Assembly: GCA_044507065.1 (NCBI GenBank)
Contig: JBIQJY010000024.1
Location: forward strand, 1-50,014
Direction: 5' to 3'
DNA from: SCN-69-37 sp044507065
GTDB lineage: Bacteria; Acidobacteriota; Vicinamibacteria; Vicinamibacterales; SCN-69-37
DNA: 50,014 nt
The stretch's first letter is position 1, and every line of letters starts with the position of its first letter. The notes under the pieces were generated by a model, which did no database searches, had not been told where the DNA came from, and saw only the letters and a program-made list of their open reading frames with translations. Of the stretch, positions 41,440 through 49,229 are shown piece after piece. The translations under genes were made by a program, and so were the position numbers.

Positions 41440-42477
41440 ATGCACGTCAAACGCATCTATCGACCGTCGGTACGGGAAGCACTCGCGGAAGCACGGGCCC
41501 AATTGGGGCCTGGCGCGCTGGTGCTGTCGACCGAACTCGTCCCCGCGCCGGGCTGGCGCGGGTGGGCGGGCAAGCGCATCGTGCGCCTGACGGCAGCCGC
41601 CGAACGGGCCGATGACGCGGTCGAGACACCGGCCGCCCCCCCTGCCGACCTGTCGGCACCCCGGACGACGGTGACGCCCCGCCGACACCGGGCGCCGGAT
41701 GCCAGCGCCCGGGCGGGCGTCGTCGCGCGGCTCATCGCGGCCGGGGCGGATCAGGCCACGGCCGAAGCGGCCGTCGCCCGCATGACCGACGCGGAGTGCC
41801 GCGCCGGTTCGGATCGCGCCGTGATGCGCGCGCTGTCGGCCGAGCTCGAACTGCTGTCGGGCGCCACCGGCGACTACGAACGCTGCGAGGTATTCGTCGG
41901 CCCTCCAGGCGTCGGCAAGACGACGACCATCGCGAAGATTGCGGCGCAGGAGCGGGTCCGGCGACGCCGCGCGCTCAATCTCGTGGCGGCCGACGGCTTC
42001 CGCGCCGGCGCCATCGAACAGTTGCGCGGATACGCCCAGATCATGTCGGTGCCCTTCCGCGTCGCGCGCACGCCCGAGGAACTGGAGCAGGCGCTCGCCT
42101 TCGCGCGCAACCCGATTCTTGTCGACACGCCCGGCCGATCGATGGCCGATGCCGACGCCAACGGCTTGTTCGAGGTGCTGTGCCGCCGGCGGCACGTGCG
42201 CACGCACCTGGTGATCGCGGCCGACACGTCGGCCGCCAGCGCGCGTCGCGTCTTCGATCGCTACACCCCGCTGCAGCCGTCGCGCGTGGTGATCACCCGG
42301 CTCGACGAATGCGAATCGGTGTCGCCGCTGCTTGCCGTCGTGCGCGAGCAGGGGCTGCCCGTCTCGTACCTGACCAACGGCCAGCGGATTCCGGAAGATC
42401 TCTGGCGCGCAACGCCCGCCAGCCTGGCCGCCGCGCTCCTGCGCGAGCCGGCATTGGAGGAACTCTCGTGTCATTGA
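41440..42477 (+). CDS. flhF: Flagellar placement GTPase FlhF
   Basis: A 345-residue SRP-family GTPase that sets the number and polar position of flagella. The N-terminal MHVKRIYRPSVREALAEARAQLGPGALVLSTE is the FlhF B-domain start. After a short variable region come an N-domain and the G-domain: G1 GPPGVGKTTT from residue 154, AADGFRAGAIEQLRGYAQIMSVPF, DTPGRS (G3) and TRLDE at G4. The usual G4 is TKLD, so the Lys is Arg here. It is slightly shorter than typical because the B-domain linker is small. The flhG start overlaps its end by 10 bp. Confidence 0.93.
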   Translation: MHVKRIYRPSVREALAEARAQLGPGALVLSTELVPAPGWRGWAGKRIVRLTAAAERADDAVETPAAPPADLSAPRTTVTPRRHRAPDASARAGVVARLIAAGADQATAEAAVARMTDAECRAGSDRAVMRALSAELELLSGATGDYERCEVFVGPPGVGKTTTIAKIAAQERVRRRRALNLVAADGFRAGAIEQLRGYAQIMSVPFRVARTPEELEQALAFARNPILVDTPGRSMADADANGLFEVLCRRRHVRTHLVIAADTSAASARRVFDRYTPLQPSRVVITRLDECESVSPLLAVVREQGLPVSYLTNGQRIPEDLWRATPASLAAALLREPALEELSCH

Positions 42478-43337
42478 CCGCGACGGCCGGACCACGGCCT
42501 CGAGCGACGCGCATTGCCGTGACGAGCGGCAAGGGCGGCGTGGGCAAGACGAGCCTCACGATCAACCTCGCGGTCGCCATGGCGCGCCTCGGGCATCGTG
42601 TCGGCATCCTCGACGCGGACTTCGCGCTCGGCAACATCGACGTGATGCTCGGCCTCACGCCCGATCAGCACCTCGGGGCGGTGCTCGACGGGGTGATGCG
42701 CGTGCAGGACGTGACGCTCGACGGTCCCGCCGGCGTGCGCATCATTCCGGCCGGGAGCGGCGTGCGCGCCCTCACCGCGCTCGACGACGAACGCTGGCTC
42801 CGGCTGGTGGCGGCGATCGACGAGGCCGGCCGCGACCTCGATTTCCTGTTCTTCGACACGGCCACGGGCATCTCCGACAACGTGCTCGACCTGATCCGGC
42901 TCGCCGACTACGCCCTGGTCGTCACCTCGTACGACCCGGCGGCCGTCGTCGACGCCTACGCGGTCATCAAGCTCATCTCGGCGAGCGATGCCTCGAAGCC
43001 CATCGGAGTGGTGGTCAACTCCGCGCGCGACTCCGAGGAAGGCGGTCTGGTGTTCCGGCAGATCTCGCTGGCCGCCGATCGCTTCCTGAAACGATCGATC
43101 CGCTACGACGGTCACGTGCTCGAGGACCGGCAGGTGAAGGAATCGGTCTTCGGCCAGACGCCGCTGCTGTTGCTCGGCGGCGATGGCCCGGGACCGGCCA
43201 CCGGCTGCATCCGCCGCGTCGCGACGCGCCTGATGGCCGCGCGACCGAATGGCCCCGGCGGGCCCTGGCCCGCTCTCCCCAGGCTCGTGGACGATCCGCA
43301 GCGAGCATCGACGTTGGAGGCACCGCGATGCGCGTGA
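42468..43337 (+). CDS. flhG: Flagellar number regulator FlhG (MinD-like ATPase)
   Basis: 289 residues from the GTG at 42468, chosen because GGAGG lies seven bases upstream; the longer open frame upstream lies inside flhF. The deviant Walker A SGKGGVGKTSL (20-30) is followed by LDADFALGNIDVMLGL (switch I region) and LFFDTATGISDNVLDLI (switch II). The DQxxLR-type FlhF-activating N-terminus is not evident, and the N-terminal lead is short. The C-terminus adds a ~35-residue Pro/Arg-rich tail. FlhG acts with FlhF and the C-ring proteins to count flagella, and its place next to flhF is the usual one. The fliA start overlaps its 3' end by 10 bp. Confidence 0.92.
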   Translation: MSLTATAGPRPRATRIAVTSGKGGVGKTSLTINLAVAMARLGHRVGILDADFALGNIDVMLGLTPDQHLGAVLDGVMRVQDVTLDGPAGVRIIPAGSGVRALTALDDERWLRLVAAIDEAGRDLDFLFFDTATGISDNVLDLIRLADYALVVTSYDPAAVVDAYAVIKLISASDASKPIGVVVNSARDSEEGGLVFRQISLAADRFLKRSIRYDGHVLEDRQVKESVFGQTPLLLLGGDGPGPATGCIRRVATRLMAARPNGPGGPWPALPRLVDDPQRASTLEAPRCA

Positions 43338-44068
43338 TGACGCAGTACCAGAACGATCCAGCCGAGCGAGACGCCCTCGTGCTGGCGCACGTGGACCTGG
43401 TCAAGGCCATGGCGAGCCGCCTCGGCCGCCGGCTGCCATCCCAGGTGGAACTCAGTGAACTGGTCAGTGTCGGCGTGCTCGGCCTGATCGAAGCGGCCAA
43501 CCGCTATCAGCCGTCGCTCGGCGTGCCGTTCGACGCCTTTGCGCGCCGTCGCATCAATGGCGCGATGCTCGACGCGCTGCGCGGCCTCGACTGGGTGCCG
43601 CGATCGCTGCGCAAGCTGCAGCGCGACGTCGACCAGACCATCTCGAAGCTGCGGCACACGCTGGGGCGGGAGCCGGAAGCCGCCGAGATCGCCTCTGCCC
43701 TGGGCGTGTCGACCGATGACTACGACGCCAAGCTCGACGAGCTCCGTCTCGCGGAGGTGGCCGTGGTGCAGCCGGCGGGCACCGGGGACGAATCGCTGGG
43801 ACTGCTCGACGTCGCGGTCGACGAGCACGGGCCCTACGGCCAGCTCGAGCGGCGCGAGTTGCGGGCACGCCTGGCCGACGCCATCGGACGGCTGCCCGAG
43901 CGCGAGCGACAGATTCTCGCGATGTCCTATGAACAGGAAATGACGCTGGCCGAGATTGGTCGCGTGATTGGCGTGGGTGAATCCCGCGTGTCGCAGCTGC
44001 GCACGCAGGCCGTCGCGCGGCTGCGATCGCTGCTGCGCGAGTGGCTCGCGCCGAAAGAGACGCACTGA
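43328..44068 (+). CDS. fliA: Flagellar sigma factor FliA (sigma-28)
   Basis: A 246-residue group-3 sigma factor for late flagellar genes such as flagellin. GGAGG precedes the ATG. Region 2 has LVSVGVLGLIEAANRYQPSLGVPFDAFARRRINGAMLDALRGLDWVPRSLRKLQRDV. Region 3 has LGREPEAAEIASALGVSTDDY. Region 4 has LPERERQILAMSYEQEMTLAEIGRVIGVGESRVSQLRTQAVARLR. All DNA-binding helices are intact. It is embedded between flhG and fliM, so sigma-28 is made with the basal-body genes. The fliM ATG overlaps its stop (TGATG). Confidence 0.95.
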   Translation: MRVMTQYQNDPAERDALVLAHVDLVKAMASRLGRRLPSQVELSELVSVGVLGLIEAANRYQPSLGVPFDAFARRRINGAMLDALRGLDWVPRSLRKLQRDVDQTISKLRHTLGREPEAAEIASALGVSTDDYDAKLDELRLAEVAVVQPAGTGDESLGLLDVAVDEHGPYGQLERRELRARLADAIGRLPERERQILAMSYEQEMTLAEIGRVIGVGESRVSQLRTQAVARLRSLLREWLAPKETH

Positions 44069-45045
44069 TGTCGAGGGTTCTCTCCCAGGCGGAAATCGAC
44101 GCGCTCCTGACCGTGGCCATCGGCACGCGGCGGGAGGCACCGCGCCCGGCGCCGTCCGGCCCGGTCGTTCGCTACAACTTCCGCCGGCCCGACCGCGTGT
44201 CGAAAGACCAGATGCACGCGCTGCAGTTCCTGCACGAGCGCGCCGCGCGCAACCTGACCACCTCGCTGTCGGCGTACCTGCGCACGACGATCAACCTCTC
44301 GGTCGGGTCGGTCGAGCAGTTCGCCTACCAGGAATTCCTCGCGCTGCTGAGCGACCCCACGGCGTTCTACTCGCTCAGCATTGCGCCGTTCGATGAACTG
44401 GGCGCCATCGAGCTCACGCCGGGCGTGGCCTTCGCGATGATCGACCGCATGCTGGGCGGCACGGGTCAGGCCGTCTCGATCACCCGGCCGCTGACCGAGA
44501 TCGAGCAGAACGTCGTGGACGAAGTGGTCACGCTGCTGCTCGACGGGCTCGCCGAGGCCTGGCGCGCCGTGGCCGGCCTCAACTTTGCCATCCGCGGACG
44601 CGAGACACGACCGCGGATGCTGCAGGTCGCGGCTCCCAACGAGATCGTCTGTGCAGTCGTGTTCGATCTGCGGGTGGGCGACGTCCAGGGCGCGATCCAC
44701 CTCTGCATTCCGACGAATGTCGTCGAGACCGTCGAGGCGCAGTTCTCGAATCCCTGGCAGCGGCAGAAGCGCGAGCTCACGCCAACCGAGCGGGTCTGGC
44801 TCGATGAGAACCTCGCGCGCGTCCCGATGCCGGTCGTGCCGCTCATCCGCACGCGCCTCAAGACCGGTGCGGTGCTGGCCCTCAAGCCCGGCGAGGTCGT
44901 CGCGCTGCCGCTCGCGGCCGACAGCCCCCTCGACATCTTCGTTGGCGGCGTCCGGAAGATGACCGGCCGGCTCGCGTCCGAACGCGGCCGCCTGATGGTG
45001 CAGATCGAGCAGCGCGAAGACAACGCTGCCAGTGGAGTGATGTGA
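44068..45045 (+). CDS. fliM: Flagellar motor switch protein FliM
   Basis: A 325-residue C-ring protein of normal length. The N-terminal LSQAEIDALL (5-14) is the CheY-P-binding motif, so directional control is expected. The CheC-like middle domain starts at VVRYNFRRPDRVSKDQMHALQFLHERAARNLTTSLSAYLR and includes the FliG-contact MLGGTGQ loop. The C-terminal SpoA domain ends VFVGGVRKMTGRLASERGRLMVQI in the usual way. It is followed after one base by a second FliN-type gene. Confidence 0.96.
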   Translation: MSRVLSQAEIDALLTVAIGTRREAPRPAPSGPVVRYNFRRPDRVSKDQMHALQFLHERAARNLTTSLSAYLRTTINLSVGSVEQFAYQEFLALLSDPTAFYSLSIAPFDELGAIELTPGVAFAMIDRMLGGTGQAVSITRPLTEIEQNVVDEVVTLLLDGLAEAWRAVAGLNFAIRGRETRPRMLQVAAPNEIVCAVVFDLRVGDVQGAIHLCIPTNVVETVEAQFSNPWQRQKRELTPTERVWLDENLARVPMPVVPLIRTRLKTGAVLALKPGEVVALPLAADSPLDIFVGGVRKMTGRLASERGRLMVQIEQREDNAASGVM

Positions 45046-45046
45046 G

Positions 45047-45793
45047 ATGTCGATGACCGTGACCAATGACGCCCTGTCGCGCGCGCTCGCCCGCGAAACC
45101 GCCAACGCCTGCGGCGCCGCCCTCGGCGCGGCCGCGACGCTGACACCGGCGGCAGCCGTCGACGGCCCGGGCTGGACGGCAACCGTGCCGTTCTCGGGCG
45201 CGGCCTCCGGCCGCATGGTCGTGTGGGTCGACGCCGCGTCGGCCCAGGCCTACACGCGCCACGTGGTGGGCGAGGACGCCGACCCGGCCGATGACGCCGT
45301 GTCGGCCGCCATCTGCGCGCTGCTGGCGCGCGCGGCCGGCGTGGTGGAGAGCGCGCCGGAAGGCGCCGGCCTGATGGCGGGCGACCCGACGGCCGTGGCC
45401 GGCGAAGCACCGGCCGGCATCGAAGCGCATTCGGCGACGTTCGACGATGGCCTCGTCGTCACCTTCGGCGTGCACGTGGAACTGCAGCCCTCGGCCGAAA
45501 CGCCGCCGGTTTCGCGCGGCCTGGCCGACTCGCGCCTCGAGGCCGTTCTCGAAGTGGACCTGCCGCTCATTGTCCGGTTCGGACGCGCGGTCATGACGAT
45601 GCGGAGCGTGGCCGACCTGAGTCCCGGCGCGGTCGTCGACATGGGCCGCACACCGGACGAACCGGTGGAACTGCTCGTCGGCGAACGGCTCGTGGCGCGC
45701 GGCGAGGTGGTCATCGTGGGCGGCAACTACGGCGTGCGCGTCACCGAGCTGACGAGCGGCCGTCGATCGACCGATGTGGAGGCACGACTGTGA
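45047..45793 (+). CDS. FliY-like switch protein (second FliN)
   Basis: 248 residues. The C-terminal ~80 residues (EAVLEVDLPLIVRFGRAVMTMRSVADLSPGAVVDMGRTPDEPVELLVGERLVARGEVVIVGGNYGVRVTEL) are a SpoA/FliN domain. The first ~160 residues are Ala-rich and may be a degenerate CheC-like domain, as in FliY of Bacillus and Leptospira. The CheC phosphatase signature (E-x-x-N-x-x-x-x) is not clear, so CheY-P phosphatase activity is doubtful. It directly follows fliM, the normal place of fliN/fliY, and coexists with the short FliN at 36176-36496. It overlaps the next gene by 4 bp. Confidence 0.82.
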   Translation: MSMTVTNDALSRALARETANACGAALGAAATLTPAAAVDGPGWTATVPFSGAASGRMVVWVDAASAQAYTRHVVGEDADPADDAVSAAICALLARAAGVVESAPEGAGLMAGDPTAVAGEAPAGIEAHSATFDDGLVVTFGVHVELQPSAETPPVSRGLADSRLEAVLEVDLPLIVRFGRAVMTMRSVADLSPGAVVDMGRTPDEPVELLVGERLVARGEVVIVGGNYGVRVTELTSGRRSTDVEARL

Positions 45794-46218
45794 CCGACGT
45801 CAACGCATTCTACTGGGCACATCGCGACGCTTTTCACATCGCGATGGCCGTGGGCGCCGTCCTGCTCGTGCAGACGGTCCTGCTGTTGTGGGCCGCGCGC
45901 CGGCTCGACGAGCTGGCGCACATCCGCGAGCGGCTGAGCCGGCTGGCCGACGGCCTCGCCCTGCTGACCGACACGACCGAGGCCGGTCTGGCGACCATCG
46001 CCCGCGAACTGCAGCAGCAGGCGCCGGCACGTGCCGCGGCCCCGCGCGCCGCGTCGCGTGCGAGTGTCAGCAAGCGCGTGGCCACGGCCGCCAAGCGCGG
46101 CGAGAACCTCGCCGCCATCGCCGGCCGGGAAGCGCTGTCCGAAAGCGAGGTGCGGCTGCACCTGGCGCTGGCCGAAGGACGGCTCCGCGAAACCCGAAGC
46201 GCGGAGGCCGGCCGGTAG
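45790..46218 (+). CDS. Single-pass membrane protein with coiled coil in the flagellar operon, function unknown
   Basis: 142 residues. A short N-terminus (TDVNAFYWAHRDAF) precedes one membrane helix (about 17-37, MAVGAVLLVQTVLLLWAARR). Then comes a leucine-rich coiled coil (about 38-80, RRLDELAHIRERLSRLADGLALLTDTTEAGLATIARELQQQ), an Ala/Arg linker and a small C-terminal helical domain. That last domain (VATAAKRGENLAAIAGREALSESEVRLHLALAE) looks like the helix-turn-helix-like end of DUF2802-type proteins found in flagellar/chemotaxis regions of proteobacteria. Its 4-bp overlap with the FliY gene ties it to the operon. A role at the basal body or in positioning is inferred only from context. Confidence 0.72.
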   Translation: MTDVNAFYWAHRDAFHIAMAVGAVLLVQTVLLLWAARRLDELAHIRERLSRLADGLALLTDTTEAGLATIARELQQQAPARAAAPRAASRASVSKRVATAAKRGENLAAIAGREALSESEVRLHLALAEGRLRETRSAEAGR

Positions 46219-46257
46219 CGGGCGCGACGCGCTCGCAATCGGACGAAGGAGACGGAC

Positions 46258-46989
46258 ATGTCTGGCAGCCAGTACATCGCGCTCAGTGGGCTTCGCGCCC
46301 GGGCCGACGAGCTCGATCGCATCGCCACCGACATCGCCAACATCGGCACGTCGGGCTACAAGGGTGAGCGGCAGTCGCGCGTGGCGGCCGAGCGCGCGTC
46401 GTTCGACGCGTCGCTGCAGACGGCCATCGACACGACGCTGGGTGATACCCGCCTCGATACGCGCGACGGCGCCGTGGCGCCGACGGGACGGCCGCTCGAC
46501 CTCGCGATCGATGGTCCCGGGTTCTTCGTCGTGCAGACGGCGCAGGGCGATCGCTATACCCGCAACGGACACTTCACCCTGGACGCGGACCGGCGCCTGG
46601 TGACCGAAGACGGTTCACTCGTGAAGGGTACCGACGGCCCCATCACGCTGTCGGCTACCGACGGCGAGATCAACGTCGACGCGGATGGCAGCGTGTGGAC
46701 CGGCGTGACGAAGGCCGGACAGATTGCCGTCGTCGAGTTCGCCGATCCGGGCCGCATGACACGCGAGCAGGGGACGCTGCTCGGTGCCGGGAACCAGACA
46801 CCGGTCGCCGTGGCCACACCGGTCATCCAGCCGGGTGCGCTCGAACAGTCGAACGTGTCGGTCGCCGATCGGCTGGCGGCCATGACGAGCGTCTCGCGCG
46901 GCTTCGAGGCGCTTCAGAAGGCCATGTCGCTGCTGATGAACGACATCGACGGCAAGGCCATCGAACAACTCGGACGCCGGAGCGGGTGA
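46258..46989 (+). CDS. flgF: Flagellar basal-body rod protein FlgF
   Basis: A 243-residue proximal rod protein. Segments seen are LSGLRARADELDRIATDIANIGTSGYKGER at the N-terminus, then DLAIDGPGFFVVQTAQGDRYTRNGHFTLDADRRLV, and the C-terminal LEQSNVSVADRLAAMTSVSRGFEALQKAMSLL. AAGGAG lies 8 bases before the ATG. It is followed by a 91-bp spacer filled with 8-bp repeats before flgG, one of the few real spaces in this gene run. Confidence 0.93.
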   Translation: MSGSQYIALSGLRARADELDRIATDIANIGTSGYKGERQSRVAAERASFDASLQTAIDTTLGDTRLDTRDGAVAPTGRPLDLAIDGPGFFVVQTAQGDRYTRNGHFTLDADRRLVTEDGSLVKGTDGPITLSATDGEINVDADGSVWTGVTKAGQIAVVEFADPGRMTREQGTLLGAGNQTPVAVATPVIQPGALEQSNVSVADRLAAMTSVSRGFEALQKAMSLLMNDIDGKAIEQLGRRSG

Positions 46990-47001
46990 GACGGATGACG
47001 C

Positions 47002-47057
47002 GCCTCGCAGCCTCGTCGCCTCGCAGCCTCGTCGCCTCGTAGCCTCGTAGCCTCGTA
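47002..47057 (+). repeat. Seven tandem 8-bp repeats between flgF and flgG
   Basis: Seven uninterrupted octamers GCCTCGYM (GCCTCGCA, GCCTCGTC, GCCTCGCA, GCCTCGTC, then GCCTCGTA three times), then GCC and TTTTT. No complementary arm is present, unlike the array at 23771-23870. It starts 13 bp after the flgF stop and ends just before the flgG ribosome binding site. Confidence 0.9.
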
Positions 47058-47080
47058 GCCTTTTTCCAGAGGACCTCCTC

Positions 47081-47869
47081 ATGATTCGCGCACTTTACAC
47101 GGCTGCCAGCGGGATGAACGCGCAACAGACCAACATCGACAACGTTGCGCACAACCTCGCGAACGTGAACACGACCGGCTTCAAGAAGAGTCGGGTTGAG
47201 TTCGAGGACCTGGTCTACCAGGAAATTCGGGCTGCGGGAGCCTCGGCCTCCTCGACAACCGAGGCACCCATCGGCCTCGAGGTCGGCCTCGGCACCCGCG
47301 CCGTCGCGACCTCGCGCAACTTCAGCACCGGGAACCTGCGGCAGACGTCGGCGCCGTTCGACCTCGCCATTCAGGGCGATGGGTTCTTCCAGGTCACGAT
47401 GCCCGACGGGACGACGGCCTACTCGCGCGCCGGCAACTTCCACCTCGACTCGCAGGGGCTGCTCGTGACCAACGAGGGGTACTCGATGGAGCCGCAGATC
47501 ACGATCCCCCCCAACGCGGTCACCGTCAGCATCTCGCGCGACGGCGTCGTGTCGGCCGTCATCGCGGGGCAGAGCGCGACCGAGCAGCTGGGCACGATCG
47601 AGCTGGCGAATTTCGCGAATGAGGGAGGCCTGCGGCCGCTCGGCGGCAACCTGTTTGCCGCGACAACGGCGTCTGGCGACGCCGAGACCGGCGCGCCCGG
47701 TATCGACGGCCGCGGGACGCTCACGCAGGGGTTCCTCGAGGACTCGAACGTCAGCGTCGTCGAGGAGATGGTCAACATGATCATCGGCCAGCGCGCCTAT
47801 GAGGCGAACTCGCGCGTGGTCCGCGCGGCCGACGAGATGCTGTCGCAGGTCAACAACCTGGTGCGCTGA
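47081..47869 (+). CDS. flgG: Flagellar distal rod protein FlgG
   Basis: 262 residues, the usual length. The start MIRALYTAASGMNAQQTNIDNVAHNLANVNTTGFKKSRVEFEDL is diagnostic of FlgG. It also has LAIQGDGFFQVTMPDGTTAYSRAGNFHLDSQGLLV and the C-terminal QGFLEDSNVSVVEEMVNMIIGQRAYEANSRVVRAADEMLSQVNNL. It forms the rigid distal rod that passes the P and L rings. GAGGACC precedes the ATG. The flgA start overlaps its stop by one base (TGATG). Confidence 0.97.
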   Translation: MIRALYTAASGMNAQQTNIDNVAHNLANVNTTGFKKSRVEFEDLVYQEIRAAGASASSTTEAPIGLEVGLGTRAVATSRNFSTGNLRQTSAPFDLAIQGDGFFQVTMPDGTTAYSRAGNFHLDSQGLLVTNEGYSMEPQITIPPNAVTVSISRDGVVSAVIAGQSATEQLGTIELANFANEGGLRPLGGNLFAATTASGDAETGAPGIDGRGTLTQGFLEDSNVSVVEEMVNMIIGQRAYEANSRVVRAADEMLSQVNNLVR

Positions 47870-48573
47870 TGTCGATGCCACACCTCGGTTCCACGTCCGT
47901 TCGACTCGCGCTCGTGCTCGCGGTGGCCCTTGCGGGCCGTGCGGCCGCGTTCGCGCAGGCGAAGCCGGTGTCTGCCGAGGAGGCGATCCGCGGCGCGGTC
48001 GTCGAGCGACTGGGACCCGTGGACGTTGCGATCGTCGCGATGGACCTGCCCGAGGGCGCTCCGCTCGCGTTCCGGTCCGCGCGACCGGACCCGGCCGCAC
48101 GCCTGGGCAAGCCGATGCGCTTCACGCTGGTGCCCGCCTCGGGACGGGCGATGGCCGCCACCGTCACGCTCCGCGTCGTGGGCGAACACGTCGTGGCTCG
48201 TCGCAGCCTGCCGCGGGGCCATACGGTGGCGACCGAAGACGTGTCGGTCGTGCGCGGGGAGCTCGCCGACGTGCCGCTGCGCCGCCTGCCAACTGGGGAG
48301 CAGGTGATTGGCAGTCGTGTGCTTCGCCCGGTGCCGGCCGACGCGGTCGTGCTGCCCGGCGCGGTTGTCGTCCGCCGCGCCGTCGAGCCAGGCGACAAGG
48401 TGACGGCCGTGGCCGCGTCGGGCGCCATTCGTGTCACGGCCACGCTGACGGCAACCGATGGCGGCGATGCCGGCGACGTCATCCGCCTGTTGAATCGCGA
48501 GACGCGCCGGAGCCTGCGCGGTCGGATCGTTCGAACTGGACTGGTTGAGGTGGGATATGCGCGTACACGTTGA
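47869..48573 (+). CDS. flgA: P-ring assembly chaperone FlgA
   Basis: A 234-residue periplasmic protein with a signal peptide (about residues 1-29, ending AFAQ). The C-terminal SAF-type domain is clear: VARRSLPRGHTVATEDVSVVRGELADVP, IGSRVLRPVPADAVVLPGAVVVRRAVEPGDKVTAVAASGAIRVTATLTATDGGDAGDVIRLLNRETRRSLRGRIV. FlgA binds FlgI and prevents premature P-ring polymerisation, and flgI is encoded two genes downstream. It overlaps the flgH start. Confidence 0.93.
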   Translation: MSMPHLGSTSVRLALVLAVALAGRAAAFAQAKPVSAEEAIRGAVVERLGPVDVAIVAMDLPEGAPLAFRSARPDPAARLGKPMRFTLVPASGRAMAATVTLRVVGEHVVARRSLPRGHTVATEDVSVVRGELADVPLRRLPTGEQVIGSRVLRPVPADAVVLPGAVVVRRAVEPGDKVTAVAASGAIRVTATLTATDGGDAGDVIRLLNRETRRSLRGRIVRTGLVEVGYARTR

Positions 48574-49210
48574 ACGACAGATCGGTGCGGTGATCGTGGC
48601 AGCCCTCGTGCTCGCCGTGCCGGCAGCGGCCTCGGCACAGGGCACGGGGTATGACGAGGCATATGCGCGCTACCTGACGGCCGCGCGGGCGGCCGGCAAC
48701 GCGGGACGCGCCCTCTGGATGACCGACCTCACGAGCGATCTGCGCGCGCGGTACGTGAACGACCTGGTCACCATCCGCGTGATCGAGAGCCTCAGCGCGT
48801 CGGGATCCGCCAACTCGAACGTGGGCAAGAACGGGAGCGCGAGCGCGTCGTTTCCGGGCGAGATCGGCACGCAGCTCGGACGCCTGCTGCCCATGCAGAC
48901 GGGCACGGCCTTCAACGGGTCGGGCGGCACGACGCGCACCACCGAATTGTTCGTCACGATGACCGCGCGGGTGATCGAGACGCTGCCGAGCGGCGACCTC
49001 GTGGTCGAGGGCGTCCGCGAGGTCGACATCAACGGCGACCGCAGCCTGGTCGTGTTGAGCGGTGTCGTGCGGCCCGTCGACATCCAGCCGGGCAACGTCG
49101 TGCTGTCGACGCAGGTCGGGCAGCTGCGCATCCGGTCGCTCAGCGCCGGACTCATGAAAGACAGCCTGACCCCGGGCTGGCTCGTGCGGATCCTGAACAA
49201 GATTTTCTGA
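48557..49210 (+). CDS. flgH: Flagellar L-ring protein FlgH without a lipobox
   Basis: 217 residues from the ATG at 48557 (GAGGTGGG lies just upstream); an in-frame start at 48545 would add four residues. The conserved L-ring pattern is present: LWMTDLTSDLRARYVNDLVTIRVIESLSASGSANSNVGKNGS, then TELFVTMTARVIETLPSGDLVVEGVREVDINGDRSLVVLSGVVRPVDIQPGN. The end MKDSLTPGWLVRILNKIF is also typical. FlgH is normally an outer-membrane lipoprotein, but here the signal peptide ends VPAAASAQG and the whole protein has no cysteine, so it cannot be lipidated. It overlaps flgA by 17 bp. Confidence 0.92.
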   Translation: MRVHVERQIGAVIVAALVLAVPAAASAQGTGYDEAYARYLTAARAAGNAGRALWMTDLTSDLRARYVNDLVTIRVIESLSASGSANSNVGKNGSASASFPGEIGTQLGRLLPMQTGTAFNGSGGTTRTTELFVTMTARVIETLPSGDLVVEGVREVDINGDRSLVVLSGVVRPVDIQPGNVVLSTQVGQLRIRSLSAGLMKDSLTPGWLVRILNKIF

Positions 49211-49229
49211 TCGTCAAGTGAGGCCTGTC

